NCBI GenBank assembly: GCA_021018995.1
Contig: CM037586.1
Location: forward strand, 147,106,060 to 147,170,059
From: Chloranthus sessilifolius
Taxonomy: Eukaryota; Streptophyta; Magnoliopsida; Chloranthales; Chloranthaceae
Direction: 5' to 3'
Length of the DNA stretch: 64,000 nucleotides
Of this stretch, positions 13,601 through 25,208 are shown one piece after another. Positions within the stretch are counted from its first letter, which is position 1, and each line of letters opens with the position of its first letter. The notes beneath the pieces were generated by a model. That model ran no database searches. It was not told where the DNA came from and saw only the letters and a program-made list of their open reading frames with translations. The translations under genes were made by a program, and so were the position numbers.

Positions 13601-16600
13601 GGATTCTATGATGAAAGACGGGTCACATTTATGGATGTTAGTTCCAGCACTACACAGTTAATTTTGACCTTTGAAAACTTTTGTACAAACTATTGAGCAG
13701 TAAACTGCAAAAAACTTCATTGAATAATAATTATGCAAACAACCAATAAAATTCTAGAAAGCCCATTAAAATGTGGCAACAAAGAATACTACTGCATAGA
13801 TGCTACCAATAACAGATGATTTTGAGAAGCACTTTTCCATGCGGTATTTTTAAAAAAAAGGAAGTACACAATAAAATCATTGAAAATGGCATACAAATTA
13901 ATAGCACAACACCATCTTCAACCTGACATACAAATTAATAGCCTAGTTTTAAAAAAATAAAAATAGTAAAAACCTGCCAAAACACAGAAATCAGTCTTCC
14001 ATGGTGATTGAATCAAGAGAAACCCACCAAAATCTTTTTGTAGGTGAGACTGTCACGGTGCACCAATGTTCACTGCAGCTAACTGGAAAGTTTAAAAGCT
14101 ACAAAATAAAATAAACCAATCCAAAATTTCTAAAATTCAACAATTAAGAGCCATTATATAGACTTTACAGCTTACAAGTTCAAATTAACTTTTTACATTG
14201 AAGGACCTATTTTAATCCAATTAAATCCCTTTAAACAAATAAAGTAAGTCCTAAATGATAAGGAAATTAAACCTGTGTCTAATACAAGAAATTCACCCTA
14301 TTGGATAGAATAAACAAGCGTAAAATAATAAGAGAAACTAATCCTAATTCAGCTAGAAGTTCTAAAATTCGTCACTCTGCAGTGTAGCATCTGAAAACCA
14401 ACCATAACTTCTTTAACACTCACAAGAATTATGTGTTTCTTGGCTCATTGGAAACCTACTTTAATAGGATTTCAAATTAGACTAATTTCGCATCAATGGT
14501 ACTTGAAAATAGGTCAAAAGTAAAAGTGATGGTTTGAAAATTGAGCACTACATGATCGTCCGATAACTACTTTTCATCAATAACAATTTGATTCGCCTTT
14601 TCTTTCTTCTTTTCTTCCATATTTCCTCATTCCTCTCTTTTTCATCTCCATGTATATTGAGTGGCATTAATCTTGTTCTTCCATCAATTCATTTACAAAT
14701 TACAACCAATGCAAGAAATAAGACTTAACGAAAACCCGTCTAACAAACCGACATTGGAAAATCATTCATCTCTCCTAATGTAGTCCAGAATTTTATTCTA
14801 CTACGAAGTTCAAGAAAAAAGACGAGAAGATGAAAAGTAGAAACTTGGGGGGGGAGGGTAAATTGGAATCCCTAATTTATTCATGAAAAGTCGTTGATCA
14901 GTCAAGGAGTGGTCAACTTTTCATATCGTCAAATCCCTAATTTATTCGTGATAAGTCGTTGATCGGTCATGGAGCAACTTTTCAGAGTGTCACAGTTATG
15001 TTTGACCTGTTTTCAAACAGCGAACAACGTCAAATTATTGCAAAATTGGTCTTATTTGAAAGCTTGTCAAAGTAGCTTTCAAGAAGTCAATAGACACGAA
15101 AATCTGACGAATATTGAAAAAGTTATGGTCAGATTTCGAAGGTTGTACTGAAAGTGACATTTTTCTTTATTGATAGAAGTAAATAAATTAAGACTAAAAA
15201 TAAGAGTACAGCATACACCCTTAACGAGGGACTAAGGCACAAAAACAAAGCAAACCAAAATCCAACAAAGGAAAAAGAACCCAAATCCGTAGGCCTGCTC
15301 AGAGACAAGAAGAGAGCAAGTGGAAAGATGCTCCCCGAGACCCTACAGATTAGTCTCCCATGTTATCCCCATGTTCCCCAATCACCTCCACCCGTAACTG
15401 CCCCTTCAAGATTTTCGTTGGAGCTCATTCCTGGATGATTTCTTTAGCTAACTTCATCACCATACCTGCCTATTCTTCCCATGAAGATTCGGTCATTCCT
15501 TTCCAACCATTTTGCCCACATCACAACCATATATGAGTAACGCTCCACCAAGTATTAGCTAAACCATTGAGCCCTGGACCCTCCGAATTCGCGAATAAGG
15601 CCCCACAAGACTCTGGAAAGAACCAAGCCACATGAAATTGACCCAAAAGTATTAGCAATAGATGATTAACGTGAGGATTCGCTAGCAAAGGAATGTGAGT
15701 AGTGTTGGATGAAATATTTGTTTGGAGCTTTCGGAAGCCCTACTAGCAGCAGTTTGTACTAGGTTATCCTGAGGGTTCACTAGCAACGGAATGTCAATGA
15801 GATATTCCTCAATTCAACGGCAAACTAATTTCAGCCTTCCTACAGGTTTTCCTAGTTTTAGTATCCTCTCTAAGTGGTTATTTTGCACAGATTGCATCAT
15901 CTCCAAACACAATTATCACAATTGCTATTGCCCCTTCATGCATGTTTCCACAATCAACTAACTTATCAACATGGACACCCTTTCACAAACCTCCTTTAAA
16001 TCAATAAAAAAACAACTATAATTTTTTTCCTCCTCTCCAAACTTCTCCATATGCTGTCTAAACAAGAAAGTAGCTTCAGTTGTTGATCATCATGGAAAAT
16101 GTATTAACTAATCTAAATATTTTCATATTGGATGCATTTCAAACTTAGGGCATGTTTGATTGCCATAGTAAACGAGTTTTGTCTGCTATAACTGTGAGGT
16201 TGCCCCTAAATCTTGGTTCTTTTGTCTTTCACATAACGTGTTTAACTACTTTCGGTTTTTTGCATATGAGGTTGGAGCCTCGTATGCCCTCGTCTTTACG
16301 TGTAACGAGGGTTAAAGTGCATTGCTAGCGTTACTTGCAATCAAACATCCGTTTAGTAGCCACAATCAACCAAATTATGTGCATCGATTGCCAATTGCTG
16401 CTTAAAAAAACATTCACCATGGCATAAACCCGAACTATTCCTCAAAAAAATTTGGTTCTTCATTTGTAGTTGCTGCTTCACTCTAAATATTTTCATATTG
16501 ATGCATTTCCAACTTAGGGCCCATTTGATTGCCATAGTAAACGAGTTTTGTCTGCTATAACGGCGAGGTTGACCTTAAAACTTGTTTGATTTGTCTTTCG

Positions 16601-19600
16601 CATAACATGTTCAAACCACTTTTTTTTTAGGCTTACGGTTTTTGCATACGAGATTGGAGCCTTGTCGTGTACAACGATGGTTAAAACGTGTCGCTAGCAT
16701 TACTTGCAATCAAACGCGCCTTTAGTATCCACAATCAACCAAGTTATGTGCATCGACTGTCGATTACATAAAATATCATCATGACATCAACCAAAACTAT
16801 TCCTCACAAATATTTGGTTCTTCCTTTGCCCGCCCCCCCCCCCCCCCCCAGGAAAAAAAAAAACAAGTTTCATAATGCGGGTATATAAGTTTAACACCTC
16901 GGTGGTTGTCACAATTACAAATGTCCTCATTATTCTTATATGGCAGAACCATTGTACTCTTTCTCCATTCTTCGGGCATATTCTTATACTAATATCTTGT
17001 TAAACAATTTGTTAAACCAAATAAGTTACCTCTTATCCATCAAAATACATATGATGTATTTCAGATTTTTCATTTGTTGCAGAGTCCAAAAAGAGGACCC
17101 AAAAAAAAGAAAAATAAGAAGATTGGAAGAAAAGAAGAAAGAAGAGAGAAATATATAATTTATTGATGAAGTGATTCGTCAGACGGTTACAGAGTGCTCA
17201 ACTTCCAATCATGTCACTTTTATGTATGACCTATTTTCAAGTGTTAAACGACATCAGATTAATGCAAAATTGGCCATATTTAAAAGTTTATTGGAGTAGT
17301 TTTCCAACCAGCTAAAAATAGTGAAATTCTAATGAATATGGAAGAAGTTATGATCGTTTTTCCGAAGTTGTACTGAAAGTGACGAATTTCAAGACTTTTA
17401 GTTGAATTACGATTAGTTTCTTTTATTATTTTATTTTTCCAAATAAGATTTGTTTCTTTTATTAAAAATAGGTTTAGTTTCCTTATTATTTAGAACTTTA
17501 TTTTATTATTTCAGAAAAAGTAGGGTATTTGTTATTTAAATTAGGAATTAGAATCGAACTATGATTTATAATTTTATGTCATTTAAAAGTCGATTAAAAG
17601 GCTAGTATGTTGGAATTTAATTGGGAGTTGAATGAAATATTTTGTTTGGAACTTTTTGAAGCCCTACTAACTACATTTAGTATAAGGTGTTCCTGCGGGC
17701 TCACTAGTGGAGGAATTTTGGTGCGATATTCCTTAATTCAACCACCTTGGAAGACTAATTTCAGCCTTTCTACAAGTTTTGCTAGCTTTATGTCAAAACT
17801 AGTATCCTCTCAAGAGGCTATCTTGGGCGGATCACATCACCATACCTCTATACTCTAATAGGTGCATTGCATGGTCCAAATGCTTCCATTTTCTTCATAT
17901 TTTCCAAGGTTGTTTCAAATTTTGTATTAGCTACTTTGTTACTCATCTCTTAATTTGACACCCCTTCTTTGTCTATTTCCCTTGCAAAATGCAAATTGAA
18001 CAACTTTTTTATTTAATAAGCCTTTTCCATCTATTTTTATTTCAACTTTTTTCACTAGGACCCTTTAATCTTCATCCTTACCGTATCTTAGATGATCAAG
18101 GCACAAGTTTTCATCTCTTAACTTTGGAAGCTTGTAAATACCCTTCTCTCTTCCGTCATCCCCAAGTTGGTGTACAAAGTGTCATATGCATCGAAGTTGC
18201 AAATTTTGAAAAGCCTACATTGCTATGAAGAGGTTTGGGGTCAAAAAATGAATTTAGGAAAAAGAAATATTCTAGGGATCAACGCCTCAGTTAACTTATT
18301 GGAAGGCCATGCAAGTGTCGTCAAATGCATAGTGGGTAGCTCTCTACTACATACCTTGACTTCAATTATGGTTGAGTTTAACCTATTGGAGGGCCATGCA
18401 AGTGTCATTGAATGTCGATAGCCCTTTACTACATACCTTGACCTTCAATTATGTGTGGAATGGCCCCAAAGCTCTTTAGGGAGCATTATGAAGCAGCATA
18501 AAGCAGTGAATCAAGGTCCTCTTGGCATTTGATGACCAAGAAACGAATGTGGTAGAGAAGAGAGATAGTATTTGTACTTTTAGGTGGAGTATGAAGCACA
18601 AAATAGAAATTGGGGGCTTCATGTCACAAGAAGGCAATTTGGATCCAAACGTTGAGCGAAAGTAACAAGGATGAAATTTTCACAACAAACATGAGATATA
18701 TATTAGGAAAGGGTAATAAATATACTTGGTGAGGATTGTTTGTGTGGGAGGACTCTCTTTGTAAATTAGTTTGGTAATAAAAGCAGTGTGTTTGTGTGTG
18801 CGTATGCAATAAATCTTTACAAGGGAAAGGAACAAGTTTGTAGCGTGGTGTATTTCTCTTAGACATAACATTAAAAATGATGAATAAAAACCAATGATGA
18901 ATGTTTAGCTTGCTTAAAGATAAAGAGCACAAGTTCAAATTATGTAAAGGTCATAATGCCTAATAAAACCCTATAATGCTTTTCTCAGTAGGTGTATCTC
19001 TACAATTGCATAGGTTGGGATTAGATCCTTCTTGGATCTTCCTAAGAAACTCACTTTTGCTTGGACGACTGCCCTTGAGAAGATCCTCACCTTTGGCACT
19101 GTAGATTTTCTCTTCCAAATAGCTCCATTCTTTGTGGACTCAAAACTTGATGGATGTGGACCATTTGCTAATCTCCAAGGAAAATTGTCATCACTGAATT
19201 GGGTATGCTTTCATCTTTTCGACATAAAATGATCGAGGGTGCATCAAGTATTCAGGTCCATTCTAATTACTAGTCACTTCCTCTAGCATGCTTATGCTAT
19301 GGCCATCATTTGGAATATTTGGAGTGAGGATTGTTCGTATTTTTCATGTTAAGATCTCTAACGTTTAAGGATTAATATATCATACAAGGTGTTGGATCAT
19401 TGTTTGGGGTGATATATCAGGAGTTTCACCATGTGAATGGAAACATTATTCATTATTGGAGGAGAAAGGTGGTTAACAGTTAGGAGAAAGATGAGAGGAC
19501 GAAGGAATGGCGAGTAGTCCTAAATCTAAGTAAATCTTGAGGAACATTTTTAGTTTGGAATTCCAATGGGGCTGAACCATAGACACTTTTTTGCAGTAGT

Positions 19601-20727
19601 TAACAGTGAGGAGAAAGAGGAGAGATGAAGGAATAGCGGTTGTTCTCGAATCTAGGATTCTTATGTGAATATTGAGGAACATTTTAGTTTGCAACTCCAA
19701 TGAGGCCGAATCTTAGGCACTTTTTTGCAGGCATTCAACTCCTCAGGGCTACCTCTTCATAGTTAACTATGGTGGAGCCGTCAAGGGAGATTACTCAAAA
19801 ATGTAATTTCTTGGATTAGCAATAACAAGCATGCACCATGGAGGGTAGTTGACAAATAAAAACAATATTAGATTTATGTAGAGATCAATCAATTTCCCTT
19901 CAGCATGTCTCTAGAAATGCCAATGTTGTGGCAGACGTTCTAACCAAAGAGGAGACGAGGAGGGATATCTTTGAATATCAATCATATCACCTCACTGCAC
20001 TCGTGTGTGCATTTATCATGATCTTGTTGGGAGACTTTTGCTATTCTTTGCTTTTTTCTCATTAGAAATTCTTAATGAATAAACAACCGTGACCTTAGAT
20101 TATATGTAACAGAGTTTCAAGCATTTACAACTTTAACTTGCACATCAGAAGCAATAAGCATAAAATCAATTTTCCATAGGAATGTAAATAAAAAACCTGT
20201 TCCTCCAATTCAAGAAACTGCCGCTCTTTTTCTTGAATATGTTCGGTGAGCTCGTGTATTTGTTTAAGATGCTGAGCTCGTTCAGCTTCAGAGTTATCAC
20301 GCTCTCTTCTGTAAACAAAGTATATTACAAAGAATCACTCACAATTACTTCAATAAATCCTCTCTTCTTACTGATTAAACAAAACCAAAAATAAAAAATA
20401 CTCACAGCTCTCCTACAAGAACCTGAAAACTGCTGGTTCAATATAAATAATCACAAAAAGTAAATCTCATTTATATGATCCCTAATAGACAACGAATTCC
20501 ATCCTGTGAAAAGAATCCTGAAGTGTCTCCTGTTTTATTACTTTTCTACCAGTGGCGGAAAATTTTATTTAACGGCAGGAGCTACATAATAAACATAAGC
20601 AAGTATAGAAAAGGGGCAAAGATATCCAATGCAACGAGATGCCCAAGCCTCTTCTTCTCTTGCTAATGAATCTACAACTTTTTTACCCTCTCTTTTTATG
20701 TGCCTAAGCGTGATGTCTAAACCCAAG

Positions 20728-20787
<60 letters not shown>

Positions 20788-21519
20788 CTATTACAATGAA
20801 ACAGAAGGTATATATCATTAATAGGAATCATATCCATGGTTGTCAATATCTTCTGATACATGATATGATACGCGATACGATACACGATATTAAAGAAATC
20901 AATACATATCTATGATGTGTATATTTTTTAACCATATCTTACGATACATTATGATACGATGACTCGATGAGAACACGATACGAATCGATACATGTAATTT
21001 CGATCATAACTAATTGGTCATTTAAAATATTATCACTTACTTATCCCAACTCTAATCCCAAAAGGTTTTTAAAAAAAAGAACGACAAGAATAAAGAAAGA
21101 AGATGAATATGACTATGAGGAGGAAAAGAAATTCGAAAGAAATGATAATTTAACTACTAACGAAGATGAAAGTGTTCATATTGCGGATAAGGATGAAGAA
21201 TGAAGACTTGGAAAAATTTACATTTTGTTTTAAACTTTGGTATTACAAACTAGTAATGTCAAGAAACAAGTATAAGATTTTATTTTATTTTGGTAGAAGT
21301 TGGGAATTGCAAGACACATTGTATAAATATATATTACAAGTACACAACACACACTTAAACCATATTTATACTTGTGCAGCTATAGAATTTCTTTTCATAT
21401 AAAGAAAAATTGAAAAGTTTATGATTTATATGATTGGATTTTTATCTCCACATTATAAATCAATCCACTGACATGGTTTGTTTTGTTCAATTTATTTTAT
21501 TTAAATTTTAGTTTCTAAT

Positions 21520-21562
<43 letters not shown>

Positions 21563-21786
21563 TTTTCTTATTTCTAGATTTTTTTTCTATATATTTATGT
21601 ATTTTTTCTATATATTTATAAAAATCTAACTGTACCTTGCGATATTCGATATGATCCACGATACAAAAAAAAATTATTATAATACACGATACGATACACA
21701 ATTTGACAACCTTGATCATATGATAAGAACCTAGTACATAACGAAGGACAAATTCAAAATATGTCTAATTTTATGATAACTATTCG

Positions 21787-21828
<42 letters not shown>

Positions 21829-24796
21829 AAAAATGGGGTTTCTTAAAAAAAAACCGACATACCGGAATGTAGCCAACTCTTTGTTTTGTTCCCTTAGAAG
21901 GTCCTCCTTAGCCCAAGCCTGCAACAACAGAAAAGAAGAGCAAAAAAAAGTATTAGGACTCCAAAGCGGACAATATCAATATCATTAAGAGAAGCAAAAG
22001 CAACAAAAAATGACACAACAAACCGCTTCATTGTCAATTTTTATTGCACGTAGTTCTCTATCCTTCTCTTCCATCTTTATCTCTAACGACTGTATACATT
22101 GTTCTCGTTCTTGTAATTGATCCTGTTCAAGGATGATGAAATAAAGAAAATAAAAATAAATATAATCATCCCTATTACACTAGTAACTTACTAAAAAAGG
22201 AAATTAACCAGTCTCATCGACAAAGGACTAATATAAGGAAACAAGGTCCTACAGGCAAGAACCATGAAGAGTTTCAAGAAGGAAATCAGGAAATGACATA
22301 TTTCTGGATAATATATACGGAAAATTTGAATAAACAATAACTTTAATTCAAGAGGCAATAGGCGAAATGCCTCTGAATTTGTTGCACCAAAGTAAACAAA
22401 TCAAATAATATGTTAATGACAACATAGAATACATCAAATAACAATAAGTTCATTACTTTTTTTTCATTTATCCAAAACAAAAAAAGACAGTTCAGTACTT
22501 TTTTGAAGGAGAAAGCTGAGAATGAAACTACGACCTCAAGGTTGCGGTATCGTCAACCTTCCCATTGAACTACATGGGGCTAAGAAACTCTTTCCAAACG
22601 AAACAACACTGAGTATCTAATATGAAATGACATTATTGCTTGAGTTGCTCCAGTAGGATCAAGGTTACCTAGAATAGGAATTCCATTTCCTCGACCTCAT
22701 GACAGGTATAAAACAAGGATCGCATTAATAAAAAGGAATAATTCGAATATAAACATTAAAGTTTCTGTAAAAAAATAGCCAACTATTTTTGAAGATAAAG
22801 GACCTCATGTAAATTGTCAGAAATATCGCACAGAAATATAAAATTACTTAAAAAAAGGAAAGGGGAGGATCAGGGCATTGTAATTTTCCCAAAGAACAGA
22901 CCACAAAAGTGCCCAGAGCCCGTAACCCAGTTGATGAAGCAAACAGCAATGGTCCTAGCCATGGATCAAAATTTTGAAAATCCAGTGCGTATCGTCAAGG
23001 CCTCTTGGACGATATGTACCAATGTACCGGCCGATACATTCAATGTATCGCCGATACATTGCAGGTATCGACGATGCATTCCAGGCGTCACCGATACATT
23101 GAATCAATGTATCGACTAGTACTTTTTCTTTTCTTTTTTTTTTAAATCCTGAAAATTCCAAAAAAAAATTGTTATTTTTTTTAGCATATGCACCTAATTT
23201 TTACTGTATTTCAACCCTATTTATAATGCATTTCTCACGCTTTTTCTTATTTAAATAGACTAAAGTGATTTTCGGGTTCTTGTGTTAGGGGTGAAAATCA
23301 ATGTAGGTGATGGAGGGGGGCTAAGGGAGAAGACAGCAAGGAGAAGGAAGGAGGAAATAAGAGAGAGGACGGTCATTTAAGTGGTTTTTGGGTTTTTATA
23401 TTCTGGGATCACTTAAGTCCCAGAATATAAAAATTATGACCCTAGAAAAAAAAATTAAAACTCAGACAGTACATTGAATGTATCGTCTGATAAAAGAATA
23501 CAAAGTTTGTATCGGATGATACATTGGACGATATATACACCAGACGATATATAGTGTATGTATTGTATCAGTGTGGTTCGAAACTGGTATGTGTCGTACG
23601 GGACATACCAATATCAGACGATATTCTAACCCATGGTGCTAGCTTATATGAATCAAGTGTTGACCTGAACAAGAAGCAAGATTGATAATCTTTCCCAGAC
23701 TCTCTGCAAAATAGTGTTTTAATTCTTTGATATGTTACTCCCGGACAGCGATTACGTGAAGGAGGTTGGATCTTTGGTGTATTCTCAGATAGGTCCTAGA
23801 TTATGTGGGACTTACCAGCTTATAAACCTTCTAACCCAAAACCAGTACCAAAGAACAAGCCTTGCCATTCTAAGAAAATCTTAACATGTCTAAAGAAATA
23901 TAATTCCAATCTTTTAGAAAATGTGCAACATTGTCATGCATACAAAGGTTTAGTTATAACTACAGGTAAACATTTTTAAAGAAAGCACTGTTCTAAGCTG
24001 CATATTTCTAAATAGAAAATTTGTGTTGAGTGTACTCCATACGAGCTAGTTGAAGAATACAAAAACTTAATTAAAGAATACATTAAATTATTAACAATAT
24101 ACATTAAGCAAATCAAGATAAATAAGGCTGATAACACATGGGAAGGTAGAGGTTTCACTATTGTCCTTAAAAATGTGTAATTTGAGGAACTACTAGAAAA
24201 CGATAAATAAACCTTCAATTTAGAGACAGCATTAGCATGTTCTTTGATCTGTGCATCGAATCTGCTCTGCATTTCCATTATCTCTGATCTGGCAATGACC
24301 TGTGCCCTAAGCTCGATCTCTATCTGTTGCAGCTTCTCTCTCTGTCTAGATACACTGTGAAGTCGCTGCTGCAACGGGTCACTGTTCAGGCTATCGTCCA
24401 TTGTGATCGGGGAGAAATCCACGCCATCGAGAGGCCCAGTTCCTTGCTGCACCTTGCATAGCATACCATTGCCCTAGGATTATTATTTATTAAAACGCTT
24501 CAACAAACTTTCTTGAACTCCAAATTGATTCTTAGACAGTAATCATTACCTCGTAAATCGTTCTCTCGTCGGATTGTCCTAATTTCACTCGGTCTAACTC
24601 CTGTCGAACGATCAATTCCTGTGTAACAAATAAAGAAAATGGAAAGAAAGAAACCCTAACTACAAGGAAAAATGAAACCCTTTACCTCATTTCCGGAGTT
24701 CCGAACAGAATGTTCAGCAACCGCGCGCCATTCTTTCCTCGAAGACTGAGAAGAATGAATGGGCAGAGAGGCGCCGCGCCCTGCCGCAGCCTCCAT
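7793..24796 (-). CDS. Plant coiled-coil protein with conserved C-terminal domain (15 coding exons)
   Basis: Gene model built by hand; all 14 introns are GT..AG, all joins keep frame, about 895 residues. Exons in transcript order: 24796-24686, 24618-24550, 24473-24213, 22122-22024, 21918-21863, 20308-20197, 13424-13245, 13028-12759, 9972-9754, 9665-9462, 9363-9238, 9074-8754, 8643-8545, 8459-7933, 7826-7793 (TAG). Residues ~94-321 are charged, heptad-like coiled coil (REKLQQIEIELRAQ; KDEQLREAQAW; QQLQLELAEARQQ). Residues ~387-570 are Pro/Gln/His-rich and probably flexible. A compact domain spans ~649-740 (LLDERALLACIVRAIP, HWHDYRKQYGKLDDF, FVIEGDFIHLRDG), then an Ala run, a basic LKRV stretch and a Ser/Asn-rich tail. 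No signal peptide or membrane segment. The layout matches a plant-only family that, from memory, includes Arabidopsis AT5G57410 (annotated Afadin/alpha-actinin-binding); a cytoskeletal or scaffold role is inference. The gene appears intact. Confidence 0.85.
10236..10398. repeat. Tandem duplication of about 90 bp in intron 8
   Basis: GCGCCAAATATGCAAATA, then AACT(A/G)TACCAATCAATCC and AATTTAAGAATAATAAC, occurs from about 10231 and again from about 10321 with only a few differences, so it is recent. Confidence 0.8.
10617..10712. repeat. Compound microsatellite (AT)n(AG)n(G)n
   Basis: About 46 bases of AT, then about 30 of AG, then an 18-base G run (10695-10712), all in intron 8 of the host gene. 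The G run reads as poly-C on the sense strand of the gene. Confidence 0.9.
10860..11530 (+). mobile_element. LINE 3' fragment (RNase H-like) in intron 8
   Basis: Text at 10930-11010 (WRAPPSNFGKLNFDRCPLGN) resembles the start of the plant LINE RNase H domain, which normally reads W.PP..G..KLNFDG...GN. An EGDS-like motif follows near 11125 in a different frame. The copy is antisense to the host gene, frameshifted and not functional. A perfect 29-bp tandem duplication lies inside it (11288-11345). Confidence 0.6.
11288..11345. repeat. Perfect 29-bp tandem duplication
   Basis: TTGGCTGCAGAGGGTGCCTC plus nine more bases occurs twice back to back without a mismatch, so it is a young slippage event inside the old LINE fragment. 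Confidence 0.85.
11530..12758. other. Rest of intron 8: A/T-rich, (CA)n, MITE-like start
   Basis: Holds a GGGGGCGCTTGATTGCAC motif near 11789 that looks like one end of a TTTGATTGC-type MITE, without a matching right end that I can place, and a (CA)n run at about 12360-12380. No coding sequence supported. Confidence 0.4.
14868..14990. repeat. Tandem duplication of about 65 bp in intron 6
   Basis: ATCCCTAATTTATTCATGA, AGTCGTTGATCAGTCA and CAACTTTTCA recur from about 14933 as ATCCCTAATTTATTCGTGAT, AGTCGTTGATCGGTCA and CAACTTTTCA. Confidence 0.7.
14975..15162 (+). repeat. Dispersed repeat, copy 1 (partner 17190-17395)
   Basis: Shares with the later copy: GACCT.TTTTCAA, GCAAAATTGG.C.TATTT, AAGTTATG.TC and a perfect TTGTACTGAAAGTGAC at the right end. 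Both copies precede a second repeat pair (15705/17608) in the same order, so intron 6 has been partly duplicated. Confidence 0.65.
15163..15610 (-). mobile_element. LINE 3' end fragment in intron 6
   Basis: On the minus strand, WAKWLERNDRIF near 15480-15540 matches the region between the zinc-binding and tail parts of plant LINE proteins. The end reads as a hydrophobic F/L/Y-rich tail (LVLIYLLLSIKK) close to 15165, as is usual at LINE 3' ends. Same strand as the host gene. Truncated. Confidence 0.5.
15705..15905 (+). repeat. Dispersed repeat, copy 1 (partner 17608-17845)
   Basis: GTTGGATGAAATATTTGTTTGGAGCTTT..AAGCCCTACTA and ACTAATTTCAGCCTT, TAGTATCCTCTC recur in the same order at 17608-17845. 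It is non-coding as far as I can see and may derive from a LINE. Confidence 0.6.
16117..16828. repeat. Tandem duplication of about 365 bp carrying a MITE in each unit
   Basis: Units begin near 16117 and 16484. Each holds a MITE with ends GGGC..(G/A)TTTGATTGCCATAG and the complement-like ACTTGCAATCAAAC (about 16149-16362 and 16516-16722). Flanking DNA (CACAATCAACCAA.TTATGTG) is duplicated too, so this is a segmental event, not two insertions. Confidence 0.75.
16827..16863. repeat. Poly-C / poly-A tract
   Basis: An uninterrupted run of C (about 18) followed within a few bases by a run of A. Confidence 0.85.
16860..16980 (-). mobile_element. LINE reverse-transcriptase fragment
   Basis: The minus strand reads MPEEWRKSTMVLPYKNNED then CNCDNHRGVKL, the well-known plant LINE RT block (usually DEWR.S..VPIYKNKGD..NC.NYRGIKL). 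Only this block is present and it ends in a C/A homopolymer zone at 16827-16863. Confidence 0.75.
17190..17845 (+). repeat. Second copies of the two intron 6 repeats
   Basis: 17205-17395 matches 14975-15162 and 17608-17845 matches 15705-15905. The interval is shorter here because the first pair is separated by the LINE fragment at 15163-15610, so the LINE probably entered after the duplication. Confidence 0.6.
17990..20095 (+). mobile_element. Degenerate LINE (RT end, zinc-binding region, RNase H tail) in intron 6
   Basis: MNLGKRNILGINASVN near 18250 is the plant LINE RT C-terminal block (usually .NL.KS.+.GIN). RLGLDPSWIFL near 19010 starts the zinc-binding region, and LQHVSRNANVVADVLTKEE near 19900-19960 is the RNase H tail (usually H+.RE.N..AD.LAK). 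The copy has frameshifts and stops and is antisense to the host gene. An internal 18280-18420 duplication repeats LLEGHASV.K/EC. Confidence 0.7.
20570..20735 (-). mobile_element. LINE RNase H tail fragment in intron 5
   Basis: The minus strand reads GLDITLRHIKREGKKVVDSL then AREEEAW, matching the ITL.H+.RE.N.VAD.LAREG tail of plant LINE RNase H. It starts at the (TA)n block 20730-20786. Very short and 5' truncated. Confidence 0.6.
20730..20786. repeat. (TA)n microsatellite
   Basis: 57 uninterrupted bases of TA in intron 5. Two further runs flank the hAT element: 21523-21560 inside it and 21788-21823 to its right. Confidence 0.9.
20835..21714. mobile_element. hAT-type element, CATGG family, 880 bp, in intron 5
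   Basis: Ends CATGGTTGTCAATAT and the complement of AATTTGACAACCTTG. Flanks ATCATATC (20827-20834) and ATCATATG (21715-21722) match at 7 of 8, the target-duplication length of hAT elements. Terminal parts are rich in GATACGATAC words; the middle is A/T-rich filler with a (TA)n run. No transposase. Confidence 0.75.
22960..23635. mobile_element. hAT-type element, CATGG family, 676 bp, in intron 3
   Basis: Ends CATGGATCAAAAT and the complement of ATTCTAACCCATG. Flanks GTCCTAGC (22952-22959) and GTGCTAGC (23636-23643) match at 7 of 8. Both ends carry repeated CGATACATT/ATGTATCG words. The middle (about 23260-23450) holds an inverted pair around GGGATCACTTAAGTCCCAGA. No coding capacity. Confidence 0.8.
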
Positions 24797-24862
24797 CGAA
24801 TCAAAAACCAAAACCCTCTCACTCCACCACTTTCAAATAATCTCAAACTCGAACCATATACA

Positions 24863-25003
24863 CTGTAGAATTAGCAACTCAACAAAACGAAAGAGTATTT
24901 CTCACGCAAATCAAAACCCTAGTCACAGTAGAAACCCACTTCGAAGGAGATCGACTCAAACTGAGAGTAAATACAAACATATGGAATAAAATAAAAAAGA
25001 TAC
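24863..25003 (-). other. Likely 5' UTR intron of the host gene
   Basis: On the minus strand, GCTAATAAAG is followed by GTATCTTTTT (donor at 25003) and TTGCTAATTCTACAG (acceptor at 24863) precedes the leader before the ATG. The 141-base segment is T-rich like the coding introns. The donor is not the strongest form, so this is a proposal. Confidence 0.45.
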
Positions 25004-25201
25004 CTTTATTAGCGTTTTGCAGATTGTAAGGGGTTTTCTTCTTCGCAGGAATATTTAGGGTATTGAGGGAAGGAGGGTTTTGTAAATCGTTGACGAGAGA
25101 GGGAACGGGAGAAGGGGGTAAAAGAAAAGAAAAAAGCTTAGTTCTGGAAACAGGAAATTGGTAATTAGCGTGAGAAATTGCGAAAATTGGAGGCTCCCGC
25201 C

Positions 25202-25208
25202 ATTTATA
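25202..25208 (-). promoter_or_regulatory. TATA box of the host gene
   Basis: TATAAAT on the minus strand about 405 bases upstream of the ATG at 24796. It is followed by a C/T-rich stretch (CTTTTTTCTTTTCTTTTAC and CCTCTCTCG) typical of plant start regions, so transcription probably begins near 25170. Confidence 0.5.

Noticed and set aside
20565-20885. 106-residue open frame with a long IY repeat
   Set aside because: The IY stretch is translated (TA)n microsatellite; only the small LINE RNase H tail within it is real.
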